Numbered from the stretch's first letter, positions 47,754 to 57,860 are shown. The stretch is 64,000 nucleotides of DNA from Leptolyngbya sp. FACHB-321 (GCF_014695975.1 NZ_JACJPI010000058.1:1-64000), one strand, 5' to 3'. A program made the numbers and translations. Notes: generated from the letters alone by a model not told the origin.

Positions 47754-48526
47754 GCGTCGCTACCTAGCTCGAGCGTTGCTCTAAGTAGCCAGGCGTAATT
47801 ATTTAATTCTTTATAAGACGCATTTCGACTGAGCGCTCACGCCGAAGTCCCAATGCTCTTAGTTCTACATGTAGGCGGGTTAAGCGCAGTCGAAACCCGG
47901 TCCCTCAGTGGTAGTTAATCTTAGCCCTCCTACTTAACAGCTAGCTAAATGAGCGTCCTGACGGTAAGCCTTGCCTCAGTGGTGAAGTCTAAGGCTGACA
48001 AGCTGTGATTTATGCCCGGTGCAGTTGGTCGCTCCCTAAACATGCAGGGCAGCTCTATAAATGCCCGTACAATTTTTGGGGTTTTGACTACAACATTGAT
48101 TGCGTTGGCTGATTCACCTTGAATTACGCTCTGGTTACCTTGTGGCGTAGGTTTCTAAATAATTCGACTATCCCTGTATGCACTAGCAGGCTTAGTTGCT
48201 GGCAGTTGCAGAAATGCCTCTGGCACCAAAGATCTGGCAAGGTTTGTACTATTGTAGTGATCCAACTTTTCAAGTTGCTTCATTGCTATGCTAGTCTTCT
48301 AGGCTCAACACTATTGCATCTCTTAAAAAATCCCTTGCGATCGATGCGATCGTGCTTAAGAGTTTCTACACTAGAGTCGAGGCTATTTATTTTTGTTCTG
48401 TAGTGGAAGGATTGACCGCAGAAGTTATCAAATAGTCATTGCTTAAAATGTGATCGGGGCGATCGGCAGGTGAATGTCTCAGCCTGCACTGCTAATCTTG
48501 TACACCGCAGAAAGGAAAGGAATGTC
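47754..48526. other. 773-bp non-coding region upstream of vipp1
   Basis: Contains the palindromic element at 47823-47895 and otherwise nothing I can assign. An open frame at 48119-48403 shows no family resemblance and is rejected. Promoter elements of vipp1 should lie near its end. Confidence 0.45.
47823..47895. repeat. Palindromic TTTCGACTG(AG)CGCT / AGCGCAGTCGAAA element
   Basis: TTTCGACTGAGCGCT (47823-47837) and AGCGCAGTCGAAA (47883-47895) are inverted with one small bulge, enclosing 45 bases. This TTTCGACTGCGCT motif is a common dispersed intergenic palindrome in cyanobacteria and other bacteria. Probably a REP-like repeat rather than a terminator. Confidence 0.6.
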
Positions 48527-49327
48527 ATGGGATTATTTGACCGTGTGAGTCGGGTCGTGAGAGCCAACTTGAATGATGTCGTTAGTAAGGCAGAAGACCC
48601 CGAAAAAATTCTTGAACAGACTGTCATTGATATGCAGGAGGATTTGGTGCAGCTACGGCAAGCCGTTGCCAGCGCGATCGCCAGCCAAAAGCGTAGTCAG
48701 CAGCAGTACAATCAGGCTCAAACCGAAGCAAATAACTGGCAACAACGGGCGCAGCTAGCCCTCCAAAAAGGTGATGAGAATTTGGCGCGCGAAGCTCTTG
48801 TTCGTAAGAAAACTAACAGCGAAACAGCAGCCAGCCTCAAGACTCAGCTTGATCAACAGGTGACGATGGTTGATACACTCAAGCGAAACCTAATTGCTCT
48901 AGAAGGCAAAATCTCAGAAGCAAAAACTAAGAAGGATATGCTCAAAGCGCGGGCAAGTGCTGCTAAAGCCAATGAGCAACTGCAAAACACCGTGGGTCGC
49001 TTGGGCACTGGCAGCGCAATGGGTGCTTTTGAGCGCATGGAAGACAAAGTGCTGCAAATGGAGGCTCGATCGCAAGCCTCAGCAGAACTTGCCGGTGCCG
49101 ATCTGGAGAGTCAGTTTGCGTTGCTAGAATCCGGTAACGGTGTTGATGATGAACTGGCAGCAATGAAGGCGCAATTACTGGGACCAGCAACACCTCAGAC
49201 ACAGGCACAGCTTCCTGGTACTGCAACGGCAGCGCCAACGACCGCGCAAGCTTCAGCAACTGCCGCCGCCGATCCTGCTGTTGATGCTGAACTTGAAGAT
49301 CTGAAGACAAAGCTCGATCAGTTGTAG
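48527..49327 (+). CDS. vipp1: VIPP1/IM30 (PspA-family) membrane-remodelling protein
   Basis: The 266-aa protein starts MGLFDRVSRVVRANLNDVV, the amphipathic membrane-binding helix of PspA proteins, and is long coiled-coil throughout (ESCRT-III fold). Beyond the PspA core (ending near FALLESG) it has a Pro/Ala/Thr linker and a separate C-terminal helix VDAELEDLKTKLDQL, the hallmark of VIPP1. VIPP1 forms rings and rods on thylakoid and plasma membranes and supports thylakoid biogenesis and stress repair. Start ATG 48527 follows GGAAAGG; the frame opens at 48470. Confidence 0.94.
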   Translation: MGLFDRVSRVVRANLNDVVSKAEDPEKILEQTVIDMQEDLVQLRQAVASAIASQKRSQQQYNQAQTEANNWQQRAQLALQKGDENLAREALVRKKTNSETAASLKTQLDQQVTMVDTLKRNLIALEGKISEAKTKKDMLKARASAAKANEQLQNTVGRLGTGSAMGAFERMEDKVLQMEARSQASAELAGADLESQFALLESGNGVDDELAAMKAQLLGPATPQTQAQLPGTATAAPTTAQASATAAADPAVDAELEDLKTKLDQL

Positions 49328-49344
49328 AGTGCAATTGTAAAAAG

Positions 49345-49392
49345 AACGGCTAGAGGATAAAACTGTTTAACCTTTAGCCGTTCCTGTTTGTC
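49345..49392 (+). terminator. Hairpin after vipp1
   Basis: AACGGCTA (49345-49352) pairs with TAGCCGTT (49375-49382), with GG/CC extending the stem. The T-run is poor (CCTGTTTG), so it is a likely but imperfect intrinsic terminator between vipp1 and the thioredoxin gene. Confidence 0.6.
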
Positions 49393-49456
49393 TGGGAATG
49401 GCAAAACACGCCAGAATACGGAAGCATTATTTTGTTGACATGGTTATGGAACGGGT

Positions 49457-49783
49457 ATGAGTAGCGTCATTACAATTTCGGACACGGAGTTTGAAGCAGA
49501 GGTTTTGCAGGCGACCCAACCCGTACTGGTGTATTTTTGGGCAAGCTGGTGTGGTCCTTGTCGTCTGATGACATCAGTAGTAAATGGGATGGCAACGACC
49601 TACGGCGATCGCCTCAAGATTGTCAAAATGGAGGTAGACCCTAACCCCGCTGCCGTTGCAACATACAAAATCGAGGGTGTCCCTGCGTTCCGGTTGTTCA
49701 AAACTGGAGAAGTCTTGGAGTCAACTGAAGGCGCAATTAGCAAGCAAAAGCTAGAGGGTTTTCTGAGTCCTCATCTTGCCTAA
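49457..49783 (+). CDS. Thioredoxin
   Basis: The 108-aa thioredoxin has the redox site WCGPC (Cys32, Cys35) in YFWASWCGPCR and the cis-proline loop IEGVPAFRLF. Conserved Asp and Lys core positions are present. It reduces target disulfides using ferredoxin- or NADPH-thioredoxin reductase. Sequence differs from the main m-type form (R replaced by RLM after the active site), so this is probably a secondary thioredoxin. Monocistronic. Confidence 0.93.
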   Translation: MSSVITISDTEFEAEVLQATQPVLVYFWASWCGPCRLMTSVVNGMATTYGDRLKIVKMEVDPNPAAVATYKIEGVPAFRLFKTGEVLESTEGAISKQKLEGFLSPHLA

Positions 49784-50145
49784 GGTGACAGTCAGGGCAG
49801 TGCTCCCTCATGATCTGAAAATGTCTTTAAGGACTATGAGGTCTTGCCTGCTGCGGGAACTCTGATTTCGGTTACGCTATGCGATGCATCTTGTTCAGTT
49901 GCCTAACGTTGCCCCAACTTTTTAGAGATCCTTCTACTCTTATTAGGGCTACCAGCTTAACTGGCTAACGTCAGTTGAGTCTGCTGCATTAATAGCGCAC
50001 ATTCCCTTAGAAATTCTCTGCAAAGGTAAACGTCAGGGCAGAGGCTATTCTGCAAACCTATCGACTTCAGGGCTAGCAGTTCAGCCGCGAACCGTTCAGC
50101 ATAGAATAAGGGATAAGAGCAATATAGATTTGAACAGTGGGAGTA
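49784..50145. other. Spacer between the thioredoxin gene and the DUF3119 gene
   Basis: 362 bp with no supported gene or clear hairpin. It presumably carries the promoter of the DUF3119-DUF3086 genes. Confidence 0.35.
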
Positions 50146-50541
50146 ATGTTTGTGACGACAACTGCCGCCTCGACTGCTTCTGCGGAAACGATCGTGCTAT
50201 CACCCAGTTACAATCTGCCGATCGCCATTGTATTCTTGGCTGTCCCTCTGTTTTTTGTACAGGTATGGGTGAGTGCGGCGATCGCGCTGTTTGGGTTCTT
50301 TTTACTGGTTCAAGCCGCGACGTTGCGACTTTCCTTTACTGAGACGGCATTAGACATTGAGCGGGGGCAAACGCTGATTCGCCGCTTCCCTTACCAGGAT
50401 TGGCAAAACTGGCGCATTTTTTGGTCGCCTGTGCCGATTCTCTTTTACTTTAAAGAGGTCAACAGCATTCACTTTCTACCCATTCTCTTTGACCCTAAAG
50501 CGTTACGGGCTTGCCTTGACGCTCGTTGTCGTCTTTCCTAA
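50146..50541 (+). CDS. DUF3119-family membrane protein
   Basis: Conserved cyanobacterial/plant protein of 131 aa from ATG 50146; a GTG at 50137 could add three residues. It has two adjacent hydrophobic segments (PIAIVFLAVPLFFVQVWVS and AIALFGFFLLVQAAT). A C-terminal PH-like part contains FPYQDWQNWRIFWSPVPILF and FLPILFDP. Function unknown. It is 15 bases upstream of the longer frame of the DUF3086 gene, suggesting co-transcription. Confidence 0.82.
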   Translation: MFVTTTAASTASAETIVLSPSYNLPIAIVFLAVPLFFVQVWVSAAIALFGFFLLVQAATLRLSFTETALDIERGQTLIRRFPYQDWQNWRIFWSPVPILFYFKEVNSIHFLPILFDPKALRACLDARCRLS

Positions 50542-50622
50542 GCGCTAGTTGTACAGTTGCTTGATAGAAGGCTCTCAGTCTTGCTGGCGACTAGTGATCA
50601 ACAACTTAAAACTGCATTGCAT

Positions 50623-51834
50623 ATGAACCCAGACGAATTACCAACGACGACGGGTAGAGAGAACTACCAGCCTGAAGCCTCTGCGACCTTTGACCTTGCT
50701 AAACCAATCTTTGAGGAGACAAGCGATCGCTCAACGTTGGAGCCTCTCGGTATTCAGGAAGCGTCTGCCCAGGCACTGCTTGAAGAGGAAAAACTGCCCT
50801 TAGTAGAGCGACTTGAGGGGGCGCAGGCACAACCGTCTAACGCTTCAGCCCCACCAACGGTGACAGAGATGGAACAACGGGTCGCCGATCTCCAGCGGCG
50901 TGAACAAACCTTAAGACGAGAAATTGCCACACTACAGGCTTCGCAAGCTCGTCTTCAAGAGGAAACGGCAGCATCGCAGGCAGCTTTGGGGCGGTTGGTG
51001 CAGGAAGGATTAAAAGAACTGGAGCAACGTAAACAGGCTCTTCAGGTTAGCGTCGAGCAACTTGAGCGCCGCCAAGAACGGGTTCGCAACGAAATGCGAA
51101 CGACCTTTGCTGGAGTGTCACAGGATTTGGCAATCCGAGTGCAAAGCTTTAAAGACTACCTGGTTGGTAGTCTGCAAGACTTGGCGCTTGCGGCAGAACA
51201 ATTAGAGTTGCCCCAACCTGGCGCTGCTGTTAAAGCGGTTGATCGAGTTGCCGTTAAAGAATCGTCATCGCAGCAAACGACTGCACCCCAATTTGGTGAA
51301 CAGAGTTTTCAAGAGCAAACGAAGAAAATTCGCAATCTGCTGGATCAGTACCGGAATCGTCCTGACTATTATGGCTCTGCGTGGCAGCTTCGACGTACCT
51401 TTGAACCCGTTCATGCTGATCGTGTTTCCAACTGGTTCTTCACTCAAGGTGGACGTGGTGCAGTGCGAACAATGGGCAGTCGCCTGCAGAATATCTTGAT
51501 TGCCTCAGCGACTGTTTCGATTTTGTACACCCTGTATGGCGATCGTCTACGTACCTTAGTGCTTGCTCAATCGCCTGAACGGTTAGGTGAATGGCGACGG
51601 GGTTTACAAGATTGTCTCGGTATTACCCGTGGTGAGTTTGGTCCAGAACGTGGTGTTGGCTTATTTGAAGACCCCATGCCGCTGACCCAAAAAGCTGATC
51701 GTCTCGTGAAAGATGGACTATTGCCGCTAATCATCATTGACGAAACGGAAGATGAGATTAGTCTGTCGTTGCTACAATTTCCACTTTGGTTAGCGTTTGC
51801 GCCCAATCCTCAAGTGCCGACCTATTCGTATTAA
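50623..51834 (+). CDS. DUF3086-family protein
   Basis: The 403-aa cyanobacterial protein has an N-terminal coiled coil (about residues 80-190 from this start; EMEQRVADLQRREQTLRRE) and then the DUF3086 globular region. Family blocks are WQLRRTFEPVHADRVSNWFF and FGPERGVGLFEDPMPLTQKA. Function unknown; it is conserved across cyanobacteria, often beside DUF3119. I use ATG 50623, since the open frame from 50557 begins with TTG. No signal peptide or membrane helix. Confidence 0.85.
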   Translation: MNPDELPTTTGRENYQPEASATFDLAKPIFEETSDRSTLEPLGIQEASAQALLEEEKLPLVERLEGAQAQPSNASAPPTVTEMEQRVADLQRREQTLRREIATLQASQARLQEETAASQAALGRLVQEGLKELEQRKQALQVSVEQLERRQERVRNEMRTTFAGVSQDLAIRVQSFKDYLVGSLQDLALAAEQLELPQPGAAVKAVDRVAVKESSSQQTTAPQFGEQSFQEQTKKIRNLLDQYRNRPDYYGSAWQLRRTFEPVHADRVSNWFFTQGGRGAVRTMGSRLQNILIASATVSILYTLYGDRLRTLVLAQSPERLGEWRRGLQDCLGITRGEFGPERGVGLFEDPMPLTQKADRLVKDGLLPLIIIDETEDEISLSLLQFPLWLAFAPNPQVPTYSY

Positions 51835-51925
51835 AGTTGTTAGGTGCTTAGTTGTTAGTTATGGGCGCGATCGCTACTCCTGGCTTACAACGAGCGATGC
51901 CCTGATGCATTAAGGAAAGCAAGCG

Positions 51926-52609
51926 ATGGCACTTTGGGTTGCCTTGAATGGGCTGCTGCTTATAGGAGCTTATTTACTAGGCTCGATACCGCCCGGGTAT
52001 TGGGCAGGGAAATTATTGAAAGGTATTGACATTCGAGAGCATGGGTCTGGCTCGACAGGTGCTACGAATGTCTTACGCACAGTGGGTAAAGTTCCAGCCC
52101 TGGTAGTGCTCCTGATTGACATCTTTAAAGGAGCAACGGCGATCGCGCTTATCCATTGGTTCTACGTCTTCGCTCAGGCTCAAGCGTTTTTGCCTTCAGC
52201 TGTAGAAACCACGCTGTGGTTACCGTGGATGGTTACTTTGTCCGGTATGGCAGCGTTGTTAGGACATAGCAAGTCGGTTTTTCTTGGCTTCACTGGGGGA
52301 AAATCAGTTGCAACCAGTTTAGGCGTGCTGCTAGCCATGAATTGGATAGTCGGCATTGGTACGCTGACAGTGTTTGCGCTGGTGCTAGCAATGTCCAGGA
52401 TTGTGTCGTTAAGTTCGATCGCAGGAGCGATCGCGGTTTCTGGTTTCATGTTGCTCACACACCAGCCCTTACCTTACATCCTGTTTGGTCTTCTAGGCGG
52501 ACTCTACGTCATCCTCCGCCACCGCTCTAACATCCAACGCCTGCTTTCTGGTGATGAACCCCAATTGGGACAAACAGTGCAAACTATTGATAGTTCACCA
52601 CGTTTATAA
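51926..52609 (+). CDS. plsY: Glycerol-3-phosphate acyltransferase PlsY
   Basis: A 227-aa acyl-phosphate:glycerol-3-phosphate acyltransferase, the first committed step of membrane phospholipid and galactolipid synthesis. It has several transmembrane helices and the three PlsY motifs: SIPPGYWAGK, GSGSTGATNVLRTVGK and GHSKSVFLGFTGGKSVATSLG. ATG 51926 follows a GGAAAGC sequence. Single gene. Confidence 0.96.
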   Translation: MALWVALNGLLLIGAYLLGSIPPGYWAGKLLKGIDIREHGSGSTGATNVLRTVGKVPALVVLLIDIFKGATAIALIHWFYVFAQAQAFLPSAVETTLWLPWMVTLSGMAALLGHSKSVFLGFTGGKSVATSLGVLLAMNWIVGIGTLTVFALVLAMSRIVSLSSIAGAIAVSGFMLLTHQPLPYILFGLLGGLYVILRHRSNIQRLLSGDEPQLGQTVQTIDSSPRL

Positions 52610-52797
52610 GGAGTCTAGGCATGAAAGACAAGCCTTAGTTAGTGATTCGATTCAAACTTTAAGCTCCTTTGCTGCAGACTCAGAACGATCAAAAAACGAT
52701 ACGGTCTTAAAGCTGTAGTTGTTTTCGACTTGATTTTGTTAGTGTACAAGTCTAATTAGCAATGCTTGGTACTTGAAATCTTACGGGGAGATGTTTT

Positions 52798-53496
52798 ATG
52801 GTTCAAGCTGTTAGGACGCTACTGCAAAAAATTTACAGAAAAAGTGCTGGAGAGTCTACAGTGGGCGAATTTAAGGATGCTTGCTTTATAGGAGATTTAA
52901 CCGATGAAGATACAGCAATCACACGTTTGAAAACAAACCCCAAGAATTTGAGCTTGCAAGAGCGATTTCCAGAATACCAATTTGGACGAGGAACCTACGA
53001 TACTGATCTACAAATCCTTTCTTGGGGAGAGGGTGCTACTTTACGAATCGGTTCTTTTTGTTCAATTGCAGCAGGTGTTCAAATACTTATTGGTGGTGAG
53101 CATAGAGTTGACTGGATTACAACCTATCCATTTAATGTACTTTGGAAAGCAGGAGAACAAATCACAGGGCATCCAATGACAAAGGGAGATGTTGATATAG
53201 GTAATGATGTTTGGATTGCACAAGAAGCAGTTATTCTTTCCGGTGTGAAAATTGGAGATGGAGCAGTAATAGGTGCGCGAGCAGTGGTTGCCAAAGACGT
53301 TCCTCCCTATTCAATTGTCGTTGGTAATCCAGCTCGTGTAATTCGGCATCGTTTTGATAAGGAGATAATTCAGAAACTATTGGAAATCAAATGGTGGAAT
53401 TGGGACGATGCTCAGATTGAAGAGTTTCTTCCAAAGCTTCTTAGTGATAACCCAGTAGCTTTTTTTGAAGCTATAGATCGACACATGGCAAATTGA
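52798..53496 (+). CDS. CatB-like hexapeptide O-acetyltransferase
   Basis: The 232-aa left-handed beta-helix protein is of the xenobiotic/CatB acetyltransferase type. It shows [20 protein letters not shown] (with the catalytic His), [28 protein letters not shown] and [20 protein letters not shown]. The C-terminal helix EIKWWNWDD is typical. CatB acetylates chloramphenicol; most relatives modify sugars, so resistance is not implied. It is clearly more AT-rich than its neighbours and lies alone, so recent acquisition is likely. ATG 52798. Confidence 0.88.
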   Translation: MVQAVRTLLQKIYRKSAGESTVGEFKDACFIGDLTDEDTAITRLKTNPKNLSLQERFPEYQFGRGTYDTDLQILSWGEGATLRIGSFCSIAAGVQILIGGEHRVDWITTYPFNVLWKAGEQITGHPMTKGDVDIGNDVWIAQEAVILSGVKIGDGAVIGARAVVAKDVPPYSIVVGNPARVIRHRFDKEIIQKLLEIKWWNWDDAQIEEFLPKLLSDNPVAFFEAIDRHMAN

Positions 53497-53586
53497 AGCA
53501 AGTCAGTCTATTAAAGCTGTAATAGATCTTCGGGTGTTTCTTTCCCTATTGTATGCAGTCAATTCGTCATCGCGCACTTTAGCCGT

Positions 53587-53916
53587 ATGCTACTCAAAAT
53601 TATTGATCACTTCGATAGCAGTTTTACTCTAGACCCAGATGCAAAAGCAGCGTTGTTTGAGTTGCTGACGAGTGACCCTTTTCTTCAGCAGGTTGCTCAA
53701 CAGGCACAGTGCCAAGCGGTGGAGTTTACCGAATTACTTTTTCAACCTGTTCCCTACAGTGCAGCAACGCCGAAAGGAATGCCAGCCGAGTTCGAGAAAT
53801 TTCAAAATGCTGCTGGTTACGTCATCATTAATGTGCCGCCCAATTTCATGTTTAAAGCAAAAATCTTTAAGCCGAGTCGGCTTTGTGCAATTTATCGGCA
53901 CAGCAACGAGTCTTAG
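53587..53916 (+). CDS. Small hypothetical protein
   Basis: 109 aa, no family I recognise. It begins MLLKIIDHFDSSFTLDPD and contains a helical region and a late VIINVPPNFMFKAKIFKPSR segment. Codon use is unremarkable. It follows the CatB-like gene by 90 bases and precedes the GIY-YIG gene. Confidence 0.5.
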   Translation: MLLKIIDHFDSSFTLDPDAKAALFELLTSDPFLQQVAQQAQCQAVEFTELLFQPVPYSAATPKGMPAEFEKFQNAAGYVIINVPPNFMFKAKIFKPSRLCAIYRHSNES

Positions 53917-54081
53917 TGAGAGTTTTAGCTGAAAGAAAGACTTAAGGCTAAACGTAATCCTTTCCTCTGCCATAAATAGTTAATAAGAAAGGATAAAGCT
54001 AAATGCTGTAGCTTGCTCTTTTGAAGGAGTAGGCTAAAAGCAACTTTTCATCCTTACCTCTTGATCTCCATCTTTTACAAA

Positions 54082-54624
54082 ATGTCTTCCCAAACTGATA
54101 CACCGACACTTTCCAGTCTGGAAGCTCTTACCTACATTGACGATCGCGGTCAACTGCCGGAACAATTTCAGGGCAAAGTGGGCGTGTATGCCATTTTTGA
54201 TCAACAGCAAACGCTGCAATATATTGGCTACTCACGCGATGTTTATTTAAGCCTGAAGCAGCATTTAGTCCGTCAACCAGACCAATGTTATGGACTAAAG
54301 GTACTGACAATTGATCGTCCCAATCGCACGATCTTGGAAGAAATTCGGACAGCGTGGATCAGTGAAAACGGGTCAGTGCCGTTGGGCAATAGTGCGGATG
54401 AAGGCAAGTGGACGCAGGCGATCGATGCGAAGGCACAGATGACACCAGCAGAACAGGCTAGTTATGCGGGGGCGATCGATGAACTTGCTCAAACGAAAGT
54501 ACTCAAGCAGGTGGCTCGTCGAGTGGAGGCAGCAATTCTTGAAGTGCTAAAATCTCGCGGCGTTCAAGTCGAAATTCGCTTCAATCCCAAACTAAAAGAA
54601 ACAGGATTGCTGGATTTAAAGTAA
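54082..54624 (+). CDS. GIY-YIG nuclease-fold protein
   Basis: About 180 aa from ATG 54082. The N-terminal half has a GIY-YIG domain: GVYAIFDQQQTLQYIGYSRD (GVY and YIG). An Arg/His-containing helix LSLKQHLVRQP follows, with a Glu in ILEEIRTAWISENG. The domain is a known single-strand/structure-specific nuclease fold. Cyanobacterial and plant members with this layout have no proven function. The second half is helical with no known domain. Confidence 0.75.
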   Translation: MSSQTDTPTLSSLEALTYIDDRGQLPEQFQGKVGVYAIFDQQQTLQYIGYSRDVYLSLKQHLVRQPDQCYGLKVLTIDRPNRTILEEIRTAWISENGSVPLGNSADEGKWTQAIDAKAQMTPAEQASYAGAIDELAQTKVLKQVARRVEAAILEVLKSRGVQVEIRFNPKLKETGLLDLK

Positions 54625-54698
54625 TTGTGTTACTTCATGAAGGCTCTTCTAGCTCGTATTTTGTGTATGGTTAAGAGATCTCTATACTCTTCCCATCT

Positions 54699-55517
54699 TT
54701 ACCGACTGCGATTAGCACTGACCAATGCATCAACCCATGGAGTAGGGATCTGTTCCCAGGTGTATTGCTCCGTTTTATGGAAGACACCAAAATATTCCAG
54801 CGTTGTGTTTTGCTGTAAGCCTGCTACTAAAAGATCTTCGCATTCGGTGTTGAAGGCTCCCGTTAAAACTGTTAAGCGTTTAAGCCGGAGACGATTGGCG
54901 GCATAAGCAACATCAGATGAATGCTCTGGTTCATCAGTAATATCATCACCGCTGAAATACCAGAAAAGACCTAAAAACTCTAGCTGTGGCGCACTATCAG
55001 GAGTTTCATTTTGTATCAGTGTGTCAACGAAGCAGCGTATGGCACCTGGCATAAAAGTAGTGCAAAGAAGAATCAGGTTGCAGGTTGGACCACCCTTAAT
55101 GATTTCAGCTACAGCAGCGGCAGCAGGCACGGTTAACGCCAGATAGGGACGACCACCCTCCGGTAGCCTTTCACCCCACTGCTGGTAAACAATAAACTGG
55201 TTGCGGGGGGAGTAGAGATTCGATTGGCTCAAGCGCAGATTCTCGAGCGTATCCACTTCGATCGGGTCTTGCGGCTCCAAGTAAGTCGTAACTTTCAGGT
55301 CATGCGGCGATCTAGGATCAAACCAGGGCTGTCTAGCACAAATTTCTTGTTGCAATGAACGTACCTTATAAGCAGCATATTCCTTTCCTCTCCTCTTGCT
55401 TTCCTGACGAGTTTGCCAAGAGTTTGATATACGAGAGTAGATGAGGTACAGAATCAGAGCTGGCAACGTTATGAAGATTAGACAGATAAAGGCAGTGAAG
55501 ATTATAGAAAAGGTCAT
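54699..55517 (-). CDS. Membrane-anchored hypothetical protein
   Basis: The 272-aa protein has an N-terminal transmembrane helix (IIFTAFICLIFITLPALIL, ~4-26), then a basic stretch (RQESKRRGKEYAAYK). Beyond is a soluble domain of unknown type. A Leu-rich patch near the C-terminus (RLRLKRLTVLTG) may form a repeat-like structure, but this is weak. I do not recognise the family. Its 3' end is 74 bases from the convergent GIY-YIG gene. Confidence 0.6.
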   Translation of the reverse strand: MTFSIIFTAFICLIFITLPALILYLIYSRISNSWQTRQESKRRGKEYAAYKVRSLQQEICARQPWFDPRSPHDLKVTTYLEPQDPIEVDTLENLRLSQSNLYSPRNQFIVYQQWGERLPEGGRPYLALTVPAAAAVAEIIKGGPTCNLILLCTTFMPGAIRCFVDTLIQNETPDSAPQLEFLGLFWYFSGDDITDEPEHSSDVAYAANRLRLKRLTVLTGAFNTECEDLLVAGLQQNTTLEYFGVFHKTEQYTWEQIPTPWVDALVSANRSR

Positions 55518-55585
55518 GTGTCAGTATCTATCTACCGGTTGAAAACAGCTTTATTCTGCTCAACGCTTCAACGACCTTCCCATTC

Positions 55586-56809
55586 CTAAGGATCGACCCA
55601 GCAGCCGTCTGACTTGATTAAATTAATCAATTCTTCAACGCCTTGTGCTTCGGGTACTTTTTTGATTTCATCACGCCCACGGTAAAGCGAAATCCAGCCT
55701 GCTTGTTTGCCGACGTACCCGTAGTCCGCGTCTGCCATTTCGCCAGGACCGTTTACAATGCAGCCCATGACCGCAATATTTAACCCAGTGAGATGGTTGG
55801 TTGCATTCCGAACTTTATGCAGCACTTCTTCAAGATTAAAGAGCGTGCGTCCACACGACGGGCAGGCAACATATTCCACCATGGTGCGCCGCAACCCTAG
55901 CGCTTGCAAAATGCTGTAGCAGACAGGAATCTCTTTTTCGGGTGCTTCAGTGAGAGACACACGAATCGTATCGCCAATGCCTTCTGCCAAAAGGGTACCG
56001 ATGCCAGCAGTGGATTTGATACGCCCATACTCACCATCGCCTGCTTCAGTCACGCCTAGATGCAACGGGTACTCCATACCCAACTCATTCATGCGCTGCA
56101 CCATGAGGCGGTTAGCGGCGAGCATGACGGGCACTCTAGAGGCTTTGAGCGAAAGTTCTAGATGGTAATAGTCAAGCGATTCACAGATGCGAATGAACTC
56201 TAGCGCCGACTCAACCATGCCTTCGGGCGTGTCACCATAGGTAAACATCATGCGTTCTGCCAGGGAACCGTGGTTCACGCCAATTCGCATGGATTTGTTC
56301 TGGTCGCGGAGCGAAACGACAAGGGGTTCTAACGTTTCGCGTATCTTCTCGCCAATGTCGTCAAACTCAGTTTGGGTGTATTCAGTGCGATCACTCTTCG
56401 GCTTCTCAAACACATACAGCCCTGGATTAATGCGCACATTATCAACGTGCTTAGCGGCTTCAAGCGCAATTTTCAATCCGTTATGGTGCACATCTGCCAC
56501 CAGCGGCACAGGCTGGTAGGTCGCAAGCAGCCGACGTTTAATCTCCTCCATCGCCTTGGCGTGCGCCATGCTAGGGACGGTCACGCGCACAATTTCGCAG
56601 CCAATTTCATGCAAGCGACGAATAGCAGCAACCGATCCTTCAATGTCCAGCGTGTCTTCGTTAATCATGGACTGGACAGCTACAGGATGCTGACCGCCGA
56701 TCGTAATGCTCCCTACAGGCACAGAGCGAGTTTTACGACGCTGAATGGTGGTATCGGTGGTTGCGGTAAGAGGTGTTGCGGCGGTGGGTGGGCTAGGCAG
56801 AGTTTGCAT
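55586..56809 (-). CDS. ispG: 4-hydroxy-3-methylbut-2-enyl-diphosphate synthase IspG
   Basis: The 407-aa enzyme of the MEP isoprenoid pathway converts MEcPP to HMBPP using a 4Fe-4S cluster. It shows [52 protein letters not shown] and the cluster ligands in [10 protein letters not shown] and [19 protein letters not shown]. Electrons in cyanobacteria come from ferredoxin. A low-complexity N-terminal 25-residue extension is usual. Single gene. Confidence 0.97.
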   Translation of the reverse strand: MQTLPSPPTAATPLTATTDTTIQRRKTRSVPVGSITIGGQHPVAVQSMINEDTLDIEGSVAAIRRLHEIGCEIVRVTVPSMAHAKAMEEIKRRLLATYQPVPLVADVHHNGLKIALEAAKHVDNVRINPGLYVFEKPKSDRTEYTQTEFDDIGEKIRETLEPLVVSLRDQNKSMRIGVNHGSLAERMMFTYGDTPEGMVESALEFIRICESLDYYHLELSLKASRVPVMLAANRLMVQRMNELGMEYPLHLGVTEAGDGEYGRIKSTAGIGTLLAEGIGDTIRVSLTEAPEKEIPVCYSILQALGLRRTMVEYVACPSCGRTLFNLEEVLHKVRNATNHLTGLNIAVMGCIVNGPGEMADADYGYVGKQAGWISLYRGRDEIKKVPEAQGVEELINLIKSDGCWVDP

Positions 56810-56988
56810 ACGCTATTAATTAAGTCTTGGCAGCAAGACAGGATAATTTGTCTCTGTTCTTACAGATTGCCATAGATGGGGCAAGTTTGACGGTTAAGAC
56901 GCGGCAAAATCTTGGGTACAGAAGGATCTACAACTGCCCTCAAGCCCCAAAATTTAAACCTGACGCAACAATAGTGCTCGCACTCGGC

Positions 56989-57255
56989 TTACCGTGCAGC
57001 GCTACGAGCCTCTTCACGAGGTTTTGCTTTATTCACTTTAAGCTGGCGACCCATCCATTCGGCACCATCTAGCTCGGCGATCGCGGCATCTTCCTGAGCC
57101 TCTTCAGCAAGTTCCACAAAGGCAAAGCCACGTAAGCGGCCCGTTTCGCGATCAGATGGAAGAGATATGCGTTTAACCGAGCCGTATTCAGCAAAGACTT
57201 CGGTCAGGTCTTCAGGAGTTGCCTGGTAGGACAAATTGCCAACGTAGATAGTCAT
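56989..57255 (-). CDS. RRM-type RNA-binding protein (Rbp family)
   Basis: An 88-aa single RNA-recognition-motif protein from ATG 57255; the frame opens at 57318. It has RNP2 IYVGNL (residues 3-8) and RNP1 RGFAFVEL. Cyanobacterial Rbps are cold- or stress-induced and some locate mRNAs to thylakoids. A glycine-rich C-terminal tail is absent; the protein ends PREEARSAAR. Not assigned to a specific rbp number. Confidence 0.92.
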   Translation of the reverse strand: MTIYVGNLSYQATPEDLTEVFAEYGSVKRISLPSDRETGRLRGFAFVELAEEAQEDAAIAELDGAEWMGRQLKVNKAKPREEARSAAR

Positions 57256-57382
57256 AAGATGATCAGATGGAGGGGGCGAAGGATTTGTGCAAAACCCTAC
57301 AAGCAGGTCATAGCACATCGCTTCCCTCTCATTCTGAAAAATCTGATACCTGTAGAGGCGATTAGTTATGGGTTAGCACACT

Positions 57383-57661
57383 TTAATCGATCGAAATCGA
57401 CTTGGGCGCACCGCTATTGCCATTATTGCCCCCAATCGTTGATGACGTTGTAGTGCTGCCCGCCTGCTGATCAAGCCAGCTTTTCACCGGATCTTCAGAC
57501 AGATTAAGGCGAAAGACCCCAGAGAGAAAGCCACCTAAAAATGCCACAGGTTGTTGCGAAAACTCTTGCCAAAGGGGGGTTAGTTCATCAAGAAACACAG
57601 ATAAAGGCTCCTGTAAGATACGAATTTGAGCTTGTATCAGCGTCGCACTGCTAGACAACAT
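57383..57661 (-). CDS. Small conserved cyanobacterial protein (possible UPF0426-like)
   Basis: A 92-aa protein with FLDELTPLWQEF near residue 23, then PVAFLGGFLSGVFRLNLSED and DPVKSWLDQQ. The G-G-F-x-S/A-G and D-P-x-x-x-W-L pattern recalls the UPF0426 family of plastids and cyanobacteria, but I cannot verify this. It ends in a Ser/Thr/Gly/Asn tail. Function unknown. Confidence 0.6.
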   Translation of the reverse strand: MLSSSATLIQAQIRILQEPLSVFLDELTPLWQEFSQQPVAFLGGFLSGVFRLNLSEDPVKSWLDQQAGSTTTSSTIGGNNGNSGAPKSISID

Positions 57662-57860
57662 TGATGGAGCAAATGCTTTGCGATGCCTGCATTATCTGAA
57701 CGCTGACCGTTGTTTCTTTGGTGATTGTAACGCGAAGCGAATTTGTCTCGCAGGTAAAGAGCCATTTTCGCTTCAGGTAAGGAGCGAGCGAGTATGAGAA
57801 TGCCGACTGTCTTTAGTAAAAGAACTGCGCTTGTTCTAACCGCTCACTTCGCTCCCCTGA

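Noticed and set aside
48119-48403. 94-aa open frame upstream of vipp1
   Set aside because: No family resemblance, odd composition, and it lies in a region with no clear ribosome site.
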